NCBI RefSeq assembly: GCF_017589465.1
Contig: NZ_JAELYA010000002.1
Coordinates: 682,001-746,000, forward strand
Direction of reading: 5' to 3'
Source: Pseudomonas schmalbachii
GTDB taxonomy: Bacteria > Pseudomonadota > Gammaproteobacteria > Pseudomonadales > Pseudomonadaceae
DNA: 64,000 nt
Shown here in pieces: positions 49,960 to 58,228 of the stretch (positions are counted from its first letter, which is position 1; every line of letters starts with the position of its first letter). The notes under the pieces are model-generated. The model searched no databases. It saw nothing but the letters and a program-made list of their open reading frames with translations, and had not been told where the DNA came from. Position numbers and translations under genes: made by a program.

Positions 49960-50775
49960 ATGTCCGCCTTCTCCGCGCTGCCCCTGGTGATCGAGCCGGC
50001 CGACCTGGCCGCGCGCCTCGACGCCGCCGAACTGATCCTGGTCGACCTGACCAGCGCCGCCCGCTACGCCGAAGGGCATATCCCCGGTGCCCGCTTCGTC
50101 GATCCCAAGCGCACCCAGCTGGGCCAGCCGCCCGCTCCCGGCCTGCTGCCGGCGAAGGCCGACCTGGAAGCGCTGTTCGGCGAGCTCGGACACAACCCCG
50201 ACGCGGTCTACGTGGTCTACGACGACGAAGGCGGCGGCTGGGCCGGACGCTTCATCTGGCTGCTCGACGTGATCGGCCACGGCCGTTACCACTACCTCGA
50301 CGGCGGCCTGCATGCCTGGGTCGCCGAAGGGCGCGAGCGGAGCCAGGAGGTTCCTGCTGCGGTCGGCGGCCCGCTGCCGCTGACCCTGTACGACGAGCCC
50401 ACCGCCAGCCGCGAATACCTGCAGGGCCGCCTCGGCGCCGCCGACCTGGCGGTGTGGGACGCCCGCAGCCCGGCCGAATACCGTGGCGAGAAAGTCCTCG
50501 CGGCAAAGGGCGGCCATGTGCCCGGCGCAATCAATTTCGAATGGACCGCCGGCATGGACCCGGCCCGCGCCCTGCGCATCCGCAGCGACATGGCGGAAAT
50601 CCTCCGCCAGCTCGGCATCACCCCGGACAAGGAAGTGATCACCCACTGCCAGACCCATCACCGCTCCGGCTTCACCTACCTGGTGGCCAAGGCCCTCGGC
50701 TATCCCCGCGTCAAGGGCTACGCCGGCTCCTGGTCGGAATGGGGCAACCACCCCGACACTCCTGTAGAGGTTTAA
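49960..50775 (+). CDS. rhdA: RhdA, thiosulfate:cyanide sulfurtransferase (rhodanese)
   Basis: 271 residues, two rhodanese domains, the second catalytic. The persulfide-forming Cys230 lies in the loop HCQTHHRSG, the exact motif of Azotobacter vinelandii RhdA, and the length equals that of P. aeruginosa RhdA, which helps detoxify cyanide. The ATG at 49960 follows CAGGGAGACTCCGAC. Likely cotranscribed with psd, three bases downstream. Confidence 0.95.
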   Translation: MSAFSALPLVIEPADLAARLDAAELILVDLTSAARYAEGHIPGARFVDPKRTQLGQPPAPGLLPAKADLEALFGELGHNPDAVYVVYDDEGGGWAGRFIWLLDVIGHGRYHYLDGGLHAWVAEGRERSQEVPAAVGGPLPLTLYDEPTASREYLQGRLGAADLAVWDARSPAEYRGEKVLAAKGGHVPGAINFEWTAGMDPARALRIRSDMAEILRQLGITPDKEVITHCQTHHRSGFTYLVAKALGYPRVKGYAGSWSEWGNHPDTPVEV

Positions 50776-50778
50776 GGA

Positions 50779-51645
50779 ATGCCGTTCAAAGACCGCCTGT
50801 TCATCCTCTCCCAGTACCTGCTGCCGCATCACCTGCTGTCGCGCCTGATCGGCTGCGCCGCGGAGTGCCGCGCCCCGTGGTTCAAGAACCGCCTGATCGC
50901 CTGGTTCGCCCGCCGCTACCAGGTCGACATGCGCGAAGCGCGGGTCGAGGAGCTGGACGCCTACGAACACTTCAACGCCTTCTTCACCCGCGCGCTGAAA
51001 GACGGTGCCCGCCCGCTGGATGACGCAGCGGACAGCATCCTCTGCCCGGCCGACGGCGCCATCAGCCAGCTCGGCCCGATCGAGCACGGCCGCATCTTCC
51101 AGGCCAAGGGCCACAGCTTCAGCCTGACCGAACTGCTCGGCGGCGATGCCGAGCTCGCCGCACCGTTCATGGGCGGCGAGTTCGCCACCGTCTACCTGTC
51201 GCCGAAGGACTACCACCGCGTGCACATGCCGCTGGCCGGCACCCTGCGCGAGATGGTCTACGTGCCGGGCCGGCTGTTCTCGGTGAACCAGTTGACCGCC
51301 GAGCAGGTGCCGGAACTGTTCGCCCGCAACGAACGGGTGGTCTGCCTGTTCGATACCGAGCGCGGGCCGATGGCCGTGGTGCTGGTTGGCGCGATGATCG
51401 TGGCCTCCATCGAGACCGTCTGGGCCGGCCTGGTCACCCCGCCGAAGCGCCAGCTGAAGACCTTCCGTTACGACGAAGCCGCGCGTGCGCCGATCCACCT
51501 GGAAAAAGGCGCGGAACTCGGCCGCTTCAAGCTCGGCTCCACCGCCATCGTACTGTTCGGACCGGAACAGGTGCGCTGGGCGGAACAGCTGGGCGCCGGC
51601 TCCCCCGTACGCATGGGCCAGGCAATCGCCAACGCCCGGGGCTGA
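50779..51645 (+). CDS. psd: Psd, phosphatidylserine decarboxylase proenzyme
   Basis: 288 residues; makes phosphatidylethanolamine at the inner membrane. Self-cleaving motif LGST with cleavage between G253 and S254, the serine becoming the pyruvoyl group. Also visible are the charge-relay motifs PADGAI (about 90-95) and [13 protein letters not shown] (about 139-151). Three bases after the rhdA stop, so the two are probably one transcript. Confidence 0.96.
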   Translation: MPFKDRLFILSQYLLPHHLLSRLIGCAAECRAPWFKNRLIAWFARRYQVDMREARVEELDAYEHFNAFFTRALKDGARPLDDAADSILCPADGAISQLGPIEHGRIFQAKGHSFSLTELLGGDAELAAPFMGGEFATVYLSPKDYHRVHMPLAGTLREMVYVPGRLFSVNQLTAEQVPELFARNERVVCLFDTERGPMAVVLVGAMIVASIETVWAGLVTPPKRQLKTFRYDEAARAPIHLEKGAELGRFKLGSTAIVLFGPEQVRWAEQLGAGSPVRMGQAIANARG

Positions 51646-51671
51646 TGCCCCAACCATAAGGCGGACGGCCA

Positions 51672-52694
51672 ATGAGCTGTCCGCCATTGCCCATAGTCTT
51701 GCCTGCCGTCATCCGTATGAATCGCGTCCTGCATCTGCTGGGCTGGCGCGCCAACGCCACCAGCCATCTGGAAAAATGGCTTTCCGCCCTCGGCGCCCTG
51801 TGCGGCATCGCTGCCATCTATGCAGTCACCCACTGGGTTCTGCCGAGCGAAGCGGCGCTCTGGGTCGTGGCCTCGATGGGCGCCAGCGCCGTGCTGCTGT
51901 TCGCCGTTCCGCATGGCGCGCTGTCGCAGCCGTGGGCGGTGTTCGGTGGACAGGTGCTTTCCGCCGTGGTCGGGGTGATCTGCCAGAAGCTCTGGCCGGA
52001 CCAGCCGTTCACCCCCGCACTGGCGGTCGGCGGCGCGATCCTGGTGATGCACTACGCCCGCTGCATTCATCCGCCCGGCGGCGCCACCGCACTGGCGGCG
52101 GTATCCGGCGGGCCGGCGATCGGCGCCCTGGGCTTCGACTACGTGATCAGCCCGGTGCTGCTGAACGTGGTGCTGATCCTGCTGGTCGCCGTGCTGTTCA
52201 ACGGCCTGTTTCCCTGGCGCCGCTACCCCGCACCGCTGGCGAAGCTGCCGGCATCGCCGAAGCTGCCGGCCGGACCGGCGCCGGAAGATTTCTACCACGC
52301 ATTGCGGCAGATGGACTCGTTCATCGACGTACAATTCGATGACCTGCTGAAGATTCTCCAGCTGGCCCAGCAGCATGCCCAGGCCCATCGCCTCGGGCTC
52401 GACGACATCCTGCTCGGCGCCTGCTACAGCAACGCTCTCAGCGGCGACGGCTGGGCAGTGCGCCAGGTGATCGACGACAATCCGGGCAAGCGCGGGCGCC
52501 AGGACCAGTTGATCTACAAGGTGGTGGCCGGCGCCGGCAAGGGCAACACCGGCGCATGCCGGCGCCAGGACCTGCTGGACTGGGCCGCGCATGCGGTGAT
52601 CCGCCAGGGTGACGGCTGGATTCGCGTCAGCCCCGAGACCTCGGCACGCGAGGCGCTCAACCGGCAATTGCAGCAACTTGACTCGACGGATTGA
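51672..52694 (+). CDS. HPP-family integral membrane protein
   Basis: Four hydrophobic segments in the first 190 residues contain the HPP motif (HYARCIHPPGGATALAAVSGG) and VVASMGASAVLLFAVPHGALSQPWAVFGG, hallmarks of a family that in cyanobacteria and plants includes nitrite transporters. The C-terminal 130 residues are a soluble, uncharacterised domain (PAPEDFYHALRQMDSFIDVQFDDLLKILQLAQ). No CBS domain is recognisable. The ATG at 51672 has AAGG about ten bases upstream; the ATG at 51717 is closer to the conserved region but has no ribosome site. Function in pseudomonads is unknown. Confidence 0.8.
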   Translation: MSCPPLPIVLPAVIRMNRVLHLLGWRANATSHLEKWLSALGALCGIAAIYAVTHWVLPSEAALWVVASMGASAVLLFAVPHGALSQPWAVFGGQVLSAVVGVICQKLWPDQPFTPALAVGGAILVMHYARCIHPPGGATALAAVSGGPAIGALGFDYVISPVLLNVVLILLVAVLFNGLFPWRRYPAPLAKLPASPKLPAGPAPEDFYHALRQMDSFIDVQFDDLLKILQLAQQHAQAHRLGLDDILLGACYSNALSGDGWAVRQVIDDNPGKRGRQDQLIYKVVAGAGKGNTGACRRQDLLDWAAHAVIRQGDGWIRVSPETSAREALNRQLQQLDSTD

Positions 52695-52811
52695 GTCAAA
52701 TCACACGCCCAGTCATTCACGGCTGCGGGCTGTCATGGATCTTGCTAGAGTTTCACAAAGGCCAGATGTGCTGGGGAATTGCAGCCAAGCGGCCAAGATC
52801 TTGGAGTAATC

Positions 52812-54614
52812 ATGGACAACCCGAGTCCTCATCAGCTTCTGCGTGTTCCAACGCCCACGCATGAAAGCCTGAGCTTCTGCAACGCGACGCCGCGCGAGCT
52901 GAAGTATTGGCTGGACCACCTGCCCAAGGCCAACCTCGGGGAAACCGCACGCCTGCTCTACCAGGGCCTGATCGAGCTGAACCGGATGAAGCTGCCGACC
53001 GATGCGCGTCTGCAGCTGCTCGAACTGCTGCGCCCGGAAGTCCACTCGGTCTGCCATCACCTGGAGCGCTATTTCCTCCAGCAATCGATCGTCCTCGACG
53101 AGCGCCCGCGCAAGGTCGCCAGCCTCTGCCAGGCGCTGCAGAACCATCTGGCGATCGGCTACAAGCTGGTCGTCGTGCGCCGTGCCTCCAACTTCAAACG
53201 CGAACGCGCACCGACGCTCACCCTCGCCCTGCAACGGGCGATCCGCAGCCTCAGCGCCGCGCTGGTCCGCTCCGCGCAGTTGTACTGCCCGGTTCCCGAA
53301 GGCCTGTGGCTGGAGCTGCACCAGCTCTATCTGGTGGCCCGGGAGTTCGGCGTGCAGCAGACGCCGGTACGCGACAACCTGGCCAAGCAGGTCCGCGAGC
53401 TCACCATCGAGCAGTCCTACCTGATCACCCTGCTGCTGGGCAGCGCGCGCTGCAACCAGATGCGCCAGGGCAGCATCGCCAGCCTGGCGGAGATGCTCGA
53501 GTCGTGGAGCGAACTGGCCCGCCTGCAGGACGCCGAGTTCCCTTCGTCGCTGTTCATCGTCGCCACCCAGGTGGACGGCCCGCCGCGCTATCGCACGCTG
53601 TTCAAGGACAGCGACATCGGCACCAGCATCGGCATCAACCCGCAGATGCTGGTGAACGCACTCAAGGAATACATCGAGGAAACGCCGGAGGATCGCGCCA
53701 AGCTGTCGCTGAAGGTCGGCACCGGCACCTCCATCGATCTCCTGCAGCACCTGGCCGCCGCCTGGGGCGATATCGCCGAGCGCAGCTTCCAGCGCACGCC
53801 GGGCCATGGCCAGCTGACCATCTGCATCGGCATGAGCGCCCTGCATTACTACCTGGCCGGCCGGCAGTCCTTTGCCGACGTGCTGCGGATGCAGGAGTAC
53901 TCCCAGGCCCCCACCTTCAGGACCGGGGTTCAGGATGTCTGGGGCGAAGCCTTCGACTCGGGCAAACCCAGCGAATGGCAATCGAGCGTGTCGCTGGAAG
54001 TCATCGAATACACCCCGTTCACCCCGACTGAGGGGAAGATTCCCCAACCGGAGGGGGAGGCCGAAGAGTTCCCGATCTACAGCCTGCCCATCGTCAACCA
54101 CAGCCCGGGCGGCTACTGCCTGAGCTGGACCAAGGACATTCCCAGCCAGTTGCAGGCCGGTGAACTGCTCGGCATCCAGGACACCCCCGACCACTCCTGG
54201 AGCGTCGCGGTGGTGCGCTGGATTCGCCAGGTCCGCGCCGGCGGCACCCAGGTCGGCATCGAGCTGATCGCACCCGTGGCGCAGCCCTGCGGCCTGAAGC
54301 TATTGCGCAAGCCGGAACAGAGCAGCCAGTACCTGCGTGCCCTGCTGCTGCCGGAAATCGCCGTGATCTCGCGCCCGGCGACCCTGATCACGCCGCGCCT
54401 GCCGTTCCAGGAAGGCAACCGCGTGCAGATCAACGTGCATGGCGAGGAGCGCCGCGCGAGCCTGACTCGCAAGCTGACCAGCACCGGCAGCTTCAGCCAG
54501 TTCGAGTACCGCACGCAGGAAAACAGGACCATCAGCGATAAGCCTGTCACAGCCTCGGGAGACCAACTGGAGCATGGGGCGGAAGATTTTGACTCACTCT
54601 GGAAGTCGCTGTAG
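52812..54614 (+). CDS. Uncharacterised protein with PilZ-like C-terminal region, upstream of fimX
   Basis: 600 residues, no signal peptide or membrane helix, so cytoplasmic. The first 350 residues are helical and rich in Leu, Arg and Gln (ETARLLYQGLIELNRMKLPTDARLQLLELLRPEVH). Residues about 425-520 contain IVNHSPGGYCLSW, fitting the (D/N)-x-S-x-x-G half of a PilZ motif, followed by PilZ-like strands (LLGIQDTPDHSWSVAVVRWIRQ, VGIELIAP); the arginine half RxxxR is not seen. The ATG at 52812 has GGAG five bases away. It lies 63 bases before fimX on the same strand and might work with it in cyclic-di-GMP control of pili. The exact family is not recognised. Confidence 0.75.
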   Translation: MDNPSPHQLLRVPTPTHESLSFCNATPRELKYWLDHLPKANLGETARLLYQGLIELNRMKLPTDARLQLLELLRPEVHSVCHHLERYFLQQSIVLDERPRKVASLCQALQNHLAIGYKLVVVRRASNFKRERAPTLTLALQRAIRSLSAALVRSAQLYCPVPEGLWLELHQLYLVAREFGVQQTPVRDNLAKQVRELTIEQSYLITLLLGSARCNQMRQGSIASLAEMLESWSELARLQDAEFPSSLFIVATQVDGPPRYRTLFKDSDIGTSIGINPQMLVNALKEYIEETPEDRAKLSLKVGTGTSIDLLQHLAAAWGDIAERSFQRTPGHGQLTICIGMSALHYYLAGRQSFADVLRMQEYSQAPTFRTGVQDVWGEAFDSGKPSEWQSSVSLEVIEYTPFTPTEGKIPQPEGEAEEFPIYSLPIVNHSPGGYCLSWTKDIPSQLQAGELLGIQDTPDHSWSVAVVRWIRQVRAGGTQVGIELIAPVAQPCGLKLLRKPEQSSQYLRALLLPEIAVISRPATLITPRLPFQEGNRVQINVHGEERRASLTRKLTSTGSFSQFEYRTQENRTISDKPVTASGDQLEHGAEDFDSLWKSL

Positions 54615-54677
54615 ATTCGGCTGACGCCCCATTCTTGCCACCTCGCTGCCGTCCCATACGGTATAAGCAGCTCGCCA

Positions 54678-56747
54678 ATGGCCATCAAGCAAACCATCCG
54701 TCTGCTGATCCTCGAAGACTCGCAGAACGAGGCCGAACGTCTGGTCAGCCTGTTCCGCAATTCCGGACGCGCCACCCGCGTCCACCGCATCACGTCCAGC
54801 GCCGACCTCGAAGAGATCCTCCAGCAGGGCTGGGACCTGCTGATCTCGGCGCCGGAAAGCCGCGCCATGACTCCGACCGAGGCGCTCCACTGCATTCGCC
54901 GCCAGGCCCGCGACATTCCCTTCATCCAGTTGGTGCAGGGGAACGATCCGGACGCCATCACCGAAGCCCTGGCCCTCGGCGCCCAGGACGCCGTGCCGCA
55001 AGGCGAGGACGAGCGACTGGTGCTGGTAGCCAACCGCGAGTTCGGCAACCTCGAGGAACGCCGCGCCCGCCGCGCCGCCGAAGTGGCCCTGCGGGAAACC
55101 GAGAAGCGCTGCCAGATGCTGCTCGACAGCTCGGTGGACGCCATCACCTATGTACATGATGGCATGCATATCTATGCCAACCGCGCCTACGCCAGCCTGT
55201 TCGGCTACGAGGATGCGGAAGAGCTGGAAGGCATGCCGATGATCGACCTGATCGCCAGCAGCGACCAGGCCGCCTTCAAGGAATTCCTCAAGGGCTACCA
55301 GAACAGCGAGAGCGGTGAGGAGTTGCTGTGCCGCGGCATCCGCGCCGACAGCCGCTCGTTCAACGCCCGGATGAGCTGCTCGCCGGCAACCTACGACGGC
55401 GAGCCGTGCATCCAACTGGTGATCCGCGCGGAGAACGACAGCAGCCAGCTGGAAGAGAAACTGCGCGAAGTCAGCAGCCAGGACCTGGTCACCGGCCTGT
55501 TCAACCGTGCGCATTTCCTCGACCTGATGGATGCCGCCGTGGAGCGTGCCATCACTGCCGGCCAGCCGGCGACGTTCGTCTACATGCTGGTGGACCGCGC
55601 CCCGGCGCTGCAGCTGAACCTTGGCATCGCCAGCATCGACCTGCTGCTCGCCGACCTCGCCAGCCTGCTGCGTGCGCATTTCCCGCGCGGCACCCAGCTC
55701 GCCCGCTTCGGCGATGACGTATTCGCCGCGCTGCTCAGCGACCAGACGCCGGAACAGGCGGGCAACCTGCTCGCCAGCCTGTTGAAGAAGGTCGAATCCT
55801 ACCTGTTCGACATCAACGGCCGCTCCGCCCAGGTCACCCTGTCCATCGGCGCCGCCGGCCTCGACGAGAAGACCTCGAAGGCCCAGCAGGTCATCGGCCG
55901 CGCGCATCGCTGCGCGGACACCGTCGCACAGCAGAACGGCAACGACCTGAAGCTCTTCGACCCGGCCGATGAACTGGCCGCCGCCGCCAGCCGCGGCGAC
56001 GTCGTCGCGATCATCCAGCAGGCCCTGGAGCAGAACAGCTTCCGCCTGATGTTCCAGCCGATCATCAGCCTGCGCGGCGACACCCACGAACATTACGAAG
56101 TGCTCCTGCGCCTGCTCAATCCGCAGGGCGAGGAACTGCCGACCTGCGAGGTGTTCAGTGCAGCCAAGGCCGCCGGCCTGGCCGAACGGATCGACCGCTG
56201 GGTGCTGCTCAGCTCGATCAGGCTGCTGGCCGAACACCGGGCCAAGGGCCACGACACCAAGCTGTTCGTCCACCTGACCAGTTCGAGCCTGCAGGATGCC
56301 GGACTGCTGCCCTGGCTCAGCTCCGCCCTGAAGACAGCGCGCCTGCCGGCCGACTCGCTGATCGTCCAGATCAGCGAACCGGATGCCGTCACCTACCTGA
56401 AGCAGGCCAAGGCGCTCAGCCAGGGACTCGCCGAACTGCATTGCCAGGTCGCCCTCGGCCAGTTCGGCTGCGCGCTCAACCCGTTCAACACGCTCAAGCA
56501 CATGACCGTCGACTTCGTGAAGATCGACAGCTCCTATGTGCATGACCTGAGCAAGCCGGAAAACCAGGAAAACCTCAAGGCGCTGATCGCCAGCCTGCAC
56601 GCCCAGGCCAAGCTGACCATCGTGCCGATGGTCGAGAGCGCCAGCGCCCTGGCGACCCTCTGGCAGGCCGGCGCCAACTACATCCAGGGCCAGTACCTGC
56701 AGGGGCCGAGCCTGGCGATGGACTACGACTTCGCCGCAGAAGAGTGA
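54678..56747 (+). CDS. fimX: FimX, cyclic-di-GMP receptor for type IV pilus assembly
   Basis: 689 residues. Domains: an N-terminal receiver-like domain lacking the phosphoacceptor aspartate pocket (RLLILEDSQNEAERLVSLFRNSG), a PAS domain (about 140-260; DAITYVHDGMHIYANRAYASLFGYEDAEEL), a decayed GGDEF domain (RFGDDVF instead of GGDEF) and an EAL domain reading EVL (HYEVLLRLLNP) with LGQFG where active enzymes have the DDFG-type loop. This pattern matches P. aeruginosa FimX, which binds c-di-GMP without making or cleaving it and localises at the pole. Followed by a strong terminator shared with serB. Confidence 0.95.
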   Translation: MAIKQTIRLLILEDSQNEAERLVSLFRNSGRATRVHRITSSADLEEILQQGWDLLISAPESRAMTPTEALHCIRRQARDIPFIQLVQGNDPDAITEALALGAQDAVPQGEDERLVLVANREFGNLEERRARRAAEVALRETEKRCQMLLDSSVDAITYVHDGMHIYANRAYASLFGYEDAEELEGMPMIDLIASSDQAAFKEFLKGYQNSESGEELLCRGIRADSRSFNARMSCSPATYDGEPCIQLVIRAENDSSQLEEKLREVSSQDLVTGLFNRAHFLDLMDAAVERAITAGQPATFVYMLVDRAPALQLNLGIASIDLLLADLASLLRAHFPRGTQLARFGDDVFAALLSDQTPEQAGNLLASLLKKVESYLFDINGRSAQVTLSIGAAGLDEKTSKAQQVIGRAHRCADTVAQQNGNDLKLFDPADELAAAASRGDVVAIIQQALEQNSFRLMFQPIISLRGDTHEHYEVLLRLLNPQGEELPTCEVFSAAKAAGLAERIDRWVLLSSIRLLAEHRAKGHDTKLFVHLTSSSLQDAGLLPWLSSALKTARLPADSLIVQISEPDAVTYLKQAKALSQGLAELHCQVALGQFGCALNPFNTLKHMTVDFVKIDSSYVHDLSKPENQENLKALIASLHAQAKLTIVPMVESASALATLWQAGANYIQGQYLQGPSLAMDYDFAAEE

Positions 56748-56755
56748 AGCCAAAG

Positions 56756-56783
56756 AAAAACCCGCCAGATGGCGGGTTCTTTC
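56756..56783. terminator. Bidirectional terminator between fimX and serB
   Basis: AAAAACCCGCC, AGAT loop, GGCGGGTTCTTTCTT; A/T-rich tails on both sides serve both converging genes. Confidence 0.88.
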
Positions 56784-56795
56784 TTGCTGGACGGA

Positions 56796-58019
56796 TCAGA
56801 CCATCCCATCCCCACCTTCGCGGGTACGGAAGCCCAGCAGATAGAGGACGCCATCCAGGCCCAGGGTGGAAATCGCCTGCTTGGCCGACTGCTTGACCAG
56901 CGGTTTGGCGCGGAACGCCACGCCGAGCCCGGCCAGACCAAGCATCGGCAGGTCGTTGGCGCCGTCGCCCACGGCGATGGTCTGTTCCAGTTGCAGGCCT
57001 TCCTTCGCCGCCAGCTCGCGCAGCAGGTCGGCCTTGCGCTGGGCGTCGACGATCGGTTCGATGGCCACGCCGGTCAGCTTGCCGTCGACGATCTGCAGCT
57101 CGTTGGCGAACACATAGTCGATCCCCAGCTTGTCCTGCAGGCGCTTGGCGAAGTAGCTGAAGCCGCCGGAGAGGATGGCGGTCTTGTAGCCCAGCCGCTT
57201 GAGCTCGGCGAACAGCACTTCGGCGCCCTCGGTCAGGCGCAGCGAGGCGGCGATATCCTCCAGCACCTCTTCCGACAGCCCCTGCAGCAAGGCCAGGCGC
57301 TCCTTGAAGCTGGCGCGGAAGTCCAGCTCGCCGCGCATCGCCCGCTCGGTGATCTCGGCGACTTTCTCGCCGACCCCGGCGGCCTTGGCCAGCTCGTCGA
57401 TCACTTCCGCCTCGATCAGCGTCGAGTCCATGTCGAACACCGCCAGGCGGCGGTTGCGGCGGAACAGCGAGTCCTGCTGGAAGGCGATATCGACATTCAG
57501 CTCCTGGGCCACGCTGAGGAACTCCGCGCGCAGCGCCGCAGGGTCGGCCGGCTCGCCACGCACGGAGAACTCGATGCAGCCCTTGCCCTGGTCAGCCGGC
57601 ATGTTCAGCGGCATGCGCCCGGACAGGCGGTCGATATGGTCGATGTTCAGGCCGTATTTGGCGGTGATCGAGCTGACCCGCTGCAACTGCTCGGCGGTCA
57701 CCCGCCGGGTCAGCAGGGTAACGATGTGCCGGGGCTTGCCCTGGCCGTCGACCCACTGCTGGTAATCCTCTTCCGATACCGGCGTGAAGCGTACCTGCTG
57801 GTCGAGCTTGTAGGCCGTGAACAGCACATCCTTGAGCACCGAGGATGCCTGCTCGGTATCCGGGATTTCGACGAGGATGCCGAACGACAGGGTGTCGTGG
57901 ATCACCGCCTGGCCGATGTCGAGAATATTCACCCCGCCTTGCGCCAGCACGCCGGTGATGGCCGCGGTGAGGCCGGGGCGATCTTCCCCGGTGATGTTGA
58001 TCAGGACGATTTCGCGCAA
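56796..58019 (-). CDS. serB: SerB, phosphoserine phosphatase
   Basis: 407 residues; last step of serine synthesis. Two N-terminal ACT-like regions (LREIVLINITGEDRPGLTAAITGVLAQ and HIVTLLTRRVTAEQLQRVSSITAKYGLNIDHIDRLSG) precede the HAD domain: motif I AVFDMDSTLIEAEVIDELA, motif II ILSGGFSYF, motif III (K in VDAQRKADLL) and motif IV VGDGANDLPML. A TTG at 58019 is the likely start because GGAGG lies seven bases upstream and the protein then begins at the conserved ACT start; an ATG ten codons earlier overlaps that ribosome site. Confidence 0.94.
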   Translation of the reverse strand: MREIVLINITGEDRPGLTAAITGVLAQGGVNILDIGQAVIHDTLSFGILVEIPDTEQASSVLKDVLFTAYKLDQQVRFTPVSEEDYQQWVDGQGKPRHIVTLLTRRVTAEQLQRVSSITAKYGLNIDHIDRLSGRMPLNMPADQGKGCIEFSVRGEPADPAALRAEFLSVAQELNVDIAFQQDSLFRRNRRLAVFDMDSTLIEAEVIDELAKAAGVGEKVAEITERAMRGELDFRASFKERLALLQGLSEEVLEDIAASLRLTEGAEVLFAELKRLGYKTAILSGGFSYFAKRLQDKLGIDYVFANELQIVDGKLTGVAIEPIVDAQRKADLLRELAAKEGLQLEQTIAVGDGANDLPMLGLAGLGVAFRAKPLVKQSAKQAISTLGLDGVLYLLGFRTREGGDGMV

Positions 58020-58228
58020 GGCGCAGCCTCCGCCATGGAAAAAGCGCACATTCTACCGACTTTCGCGGCGTGCGGTTCGTTCTCCGCCCCTCCGCCAGCA
58101 GCGAACCGTCGATCGGCTGCCGGTAAACCCACGGAAATCAACCAGCCTGGTGACCGATCAGCGCTTTGCCCCTACCGGGCCCGTCGTTATACTGCCCGGC
58201 AACTCCCCTAGCACAGACCGAGCCCGCT

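Noticed and set aside
52733..52750. Sigma-54-like TGGATCTTGC before the PilZ-like gene
   Set aside because: The distance between GG and GC is five bases instead of ten, so it cannot be a -24/-12 promoter.
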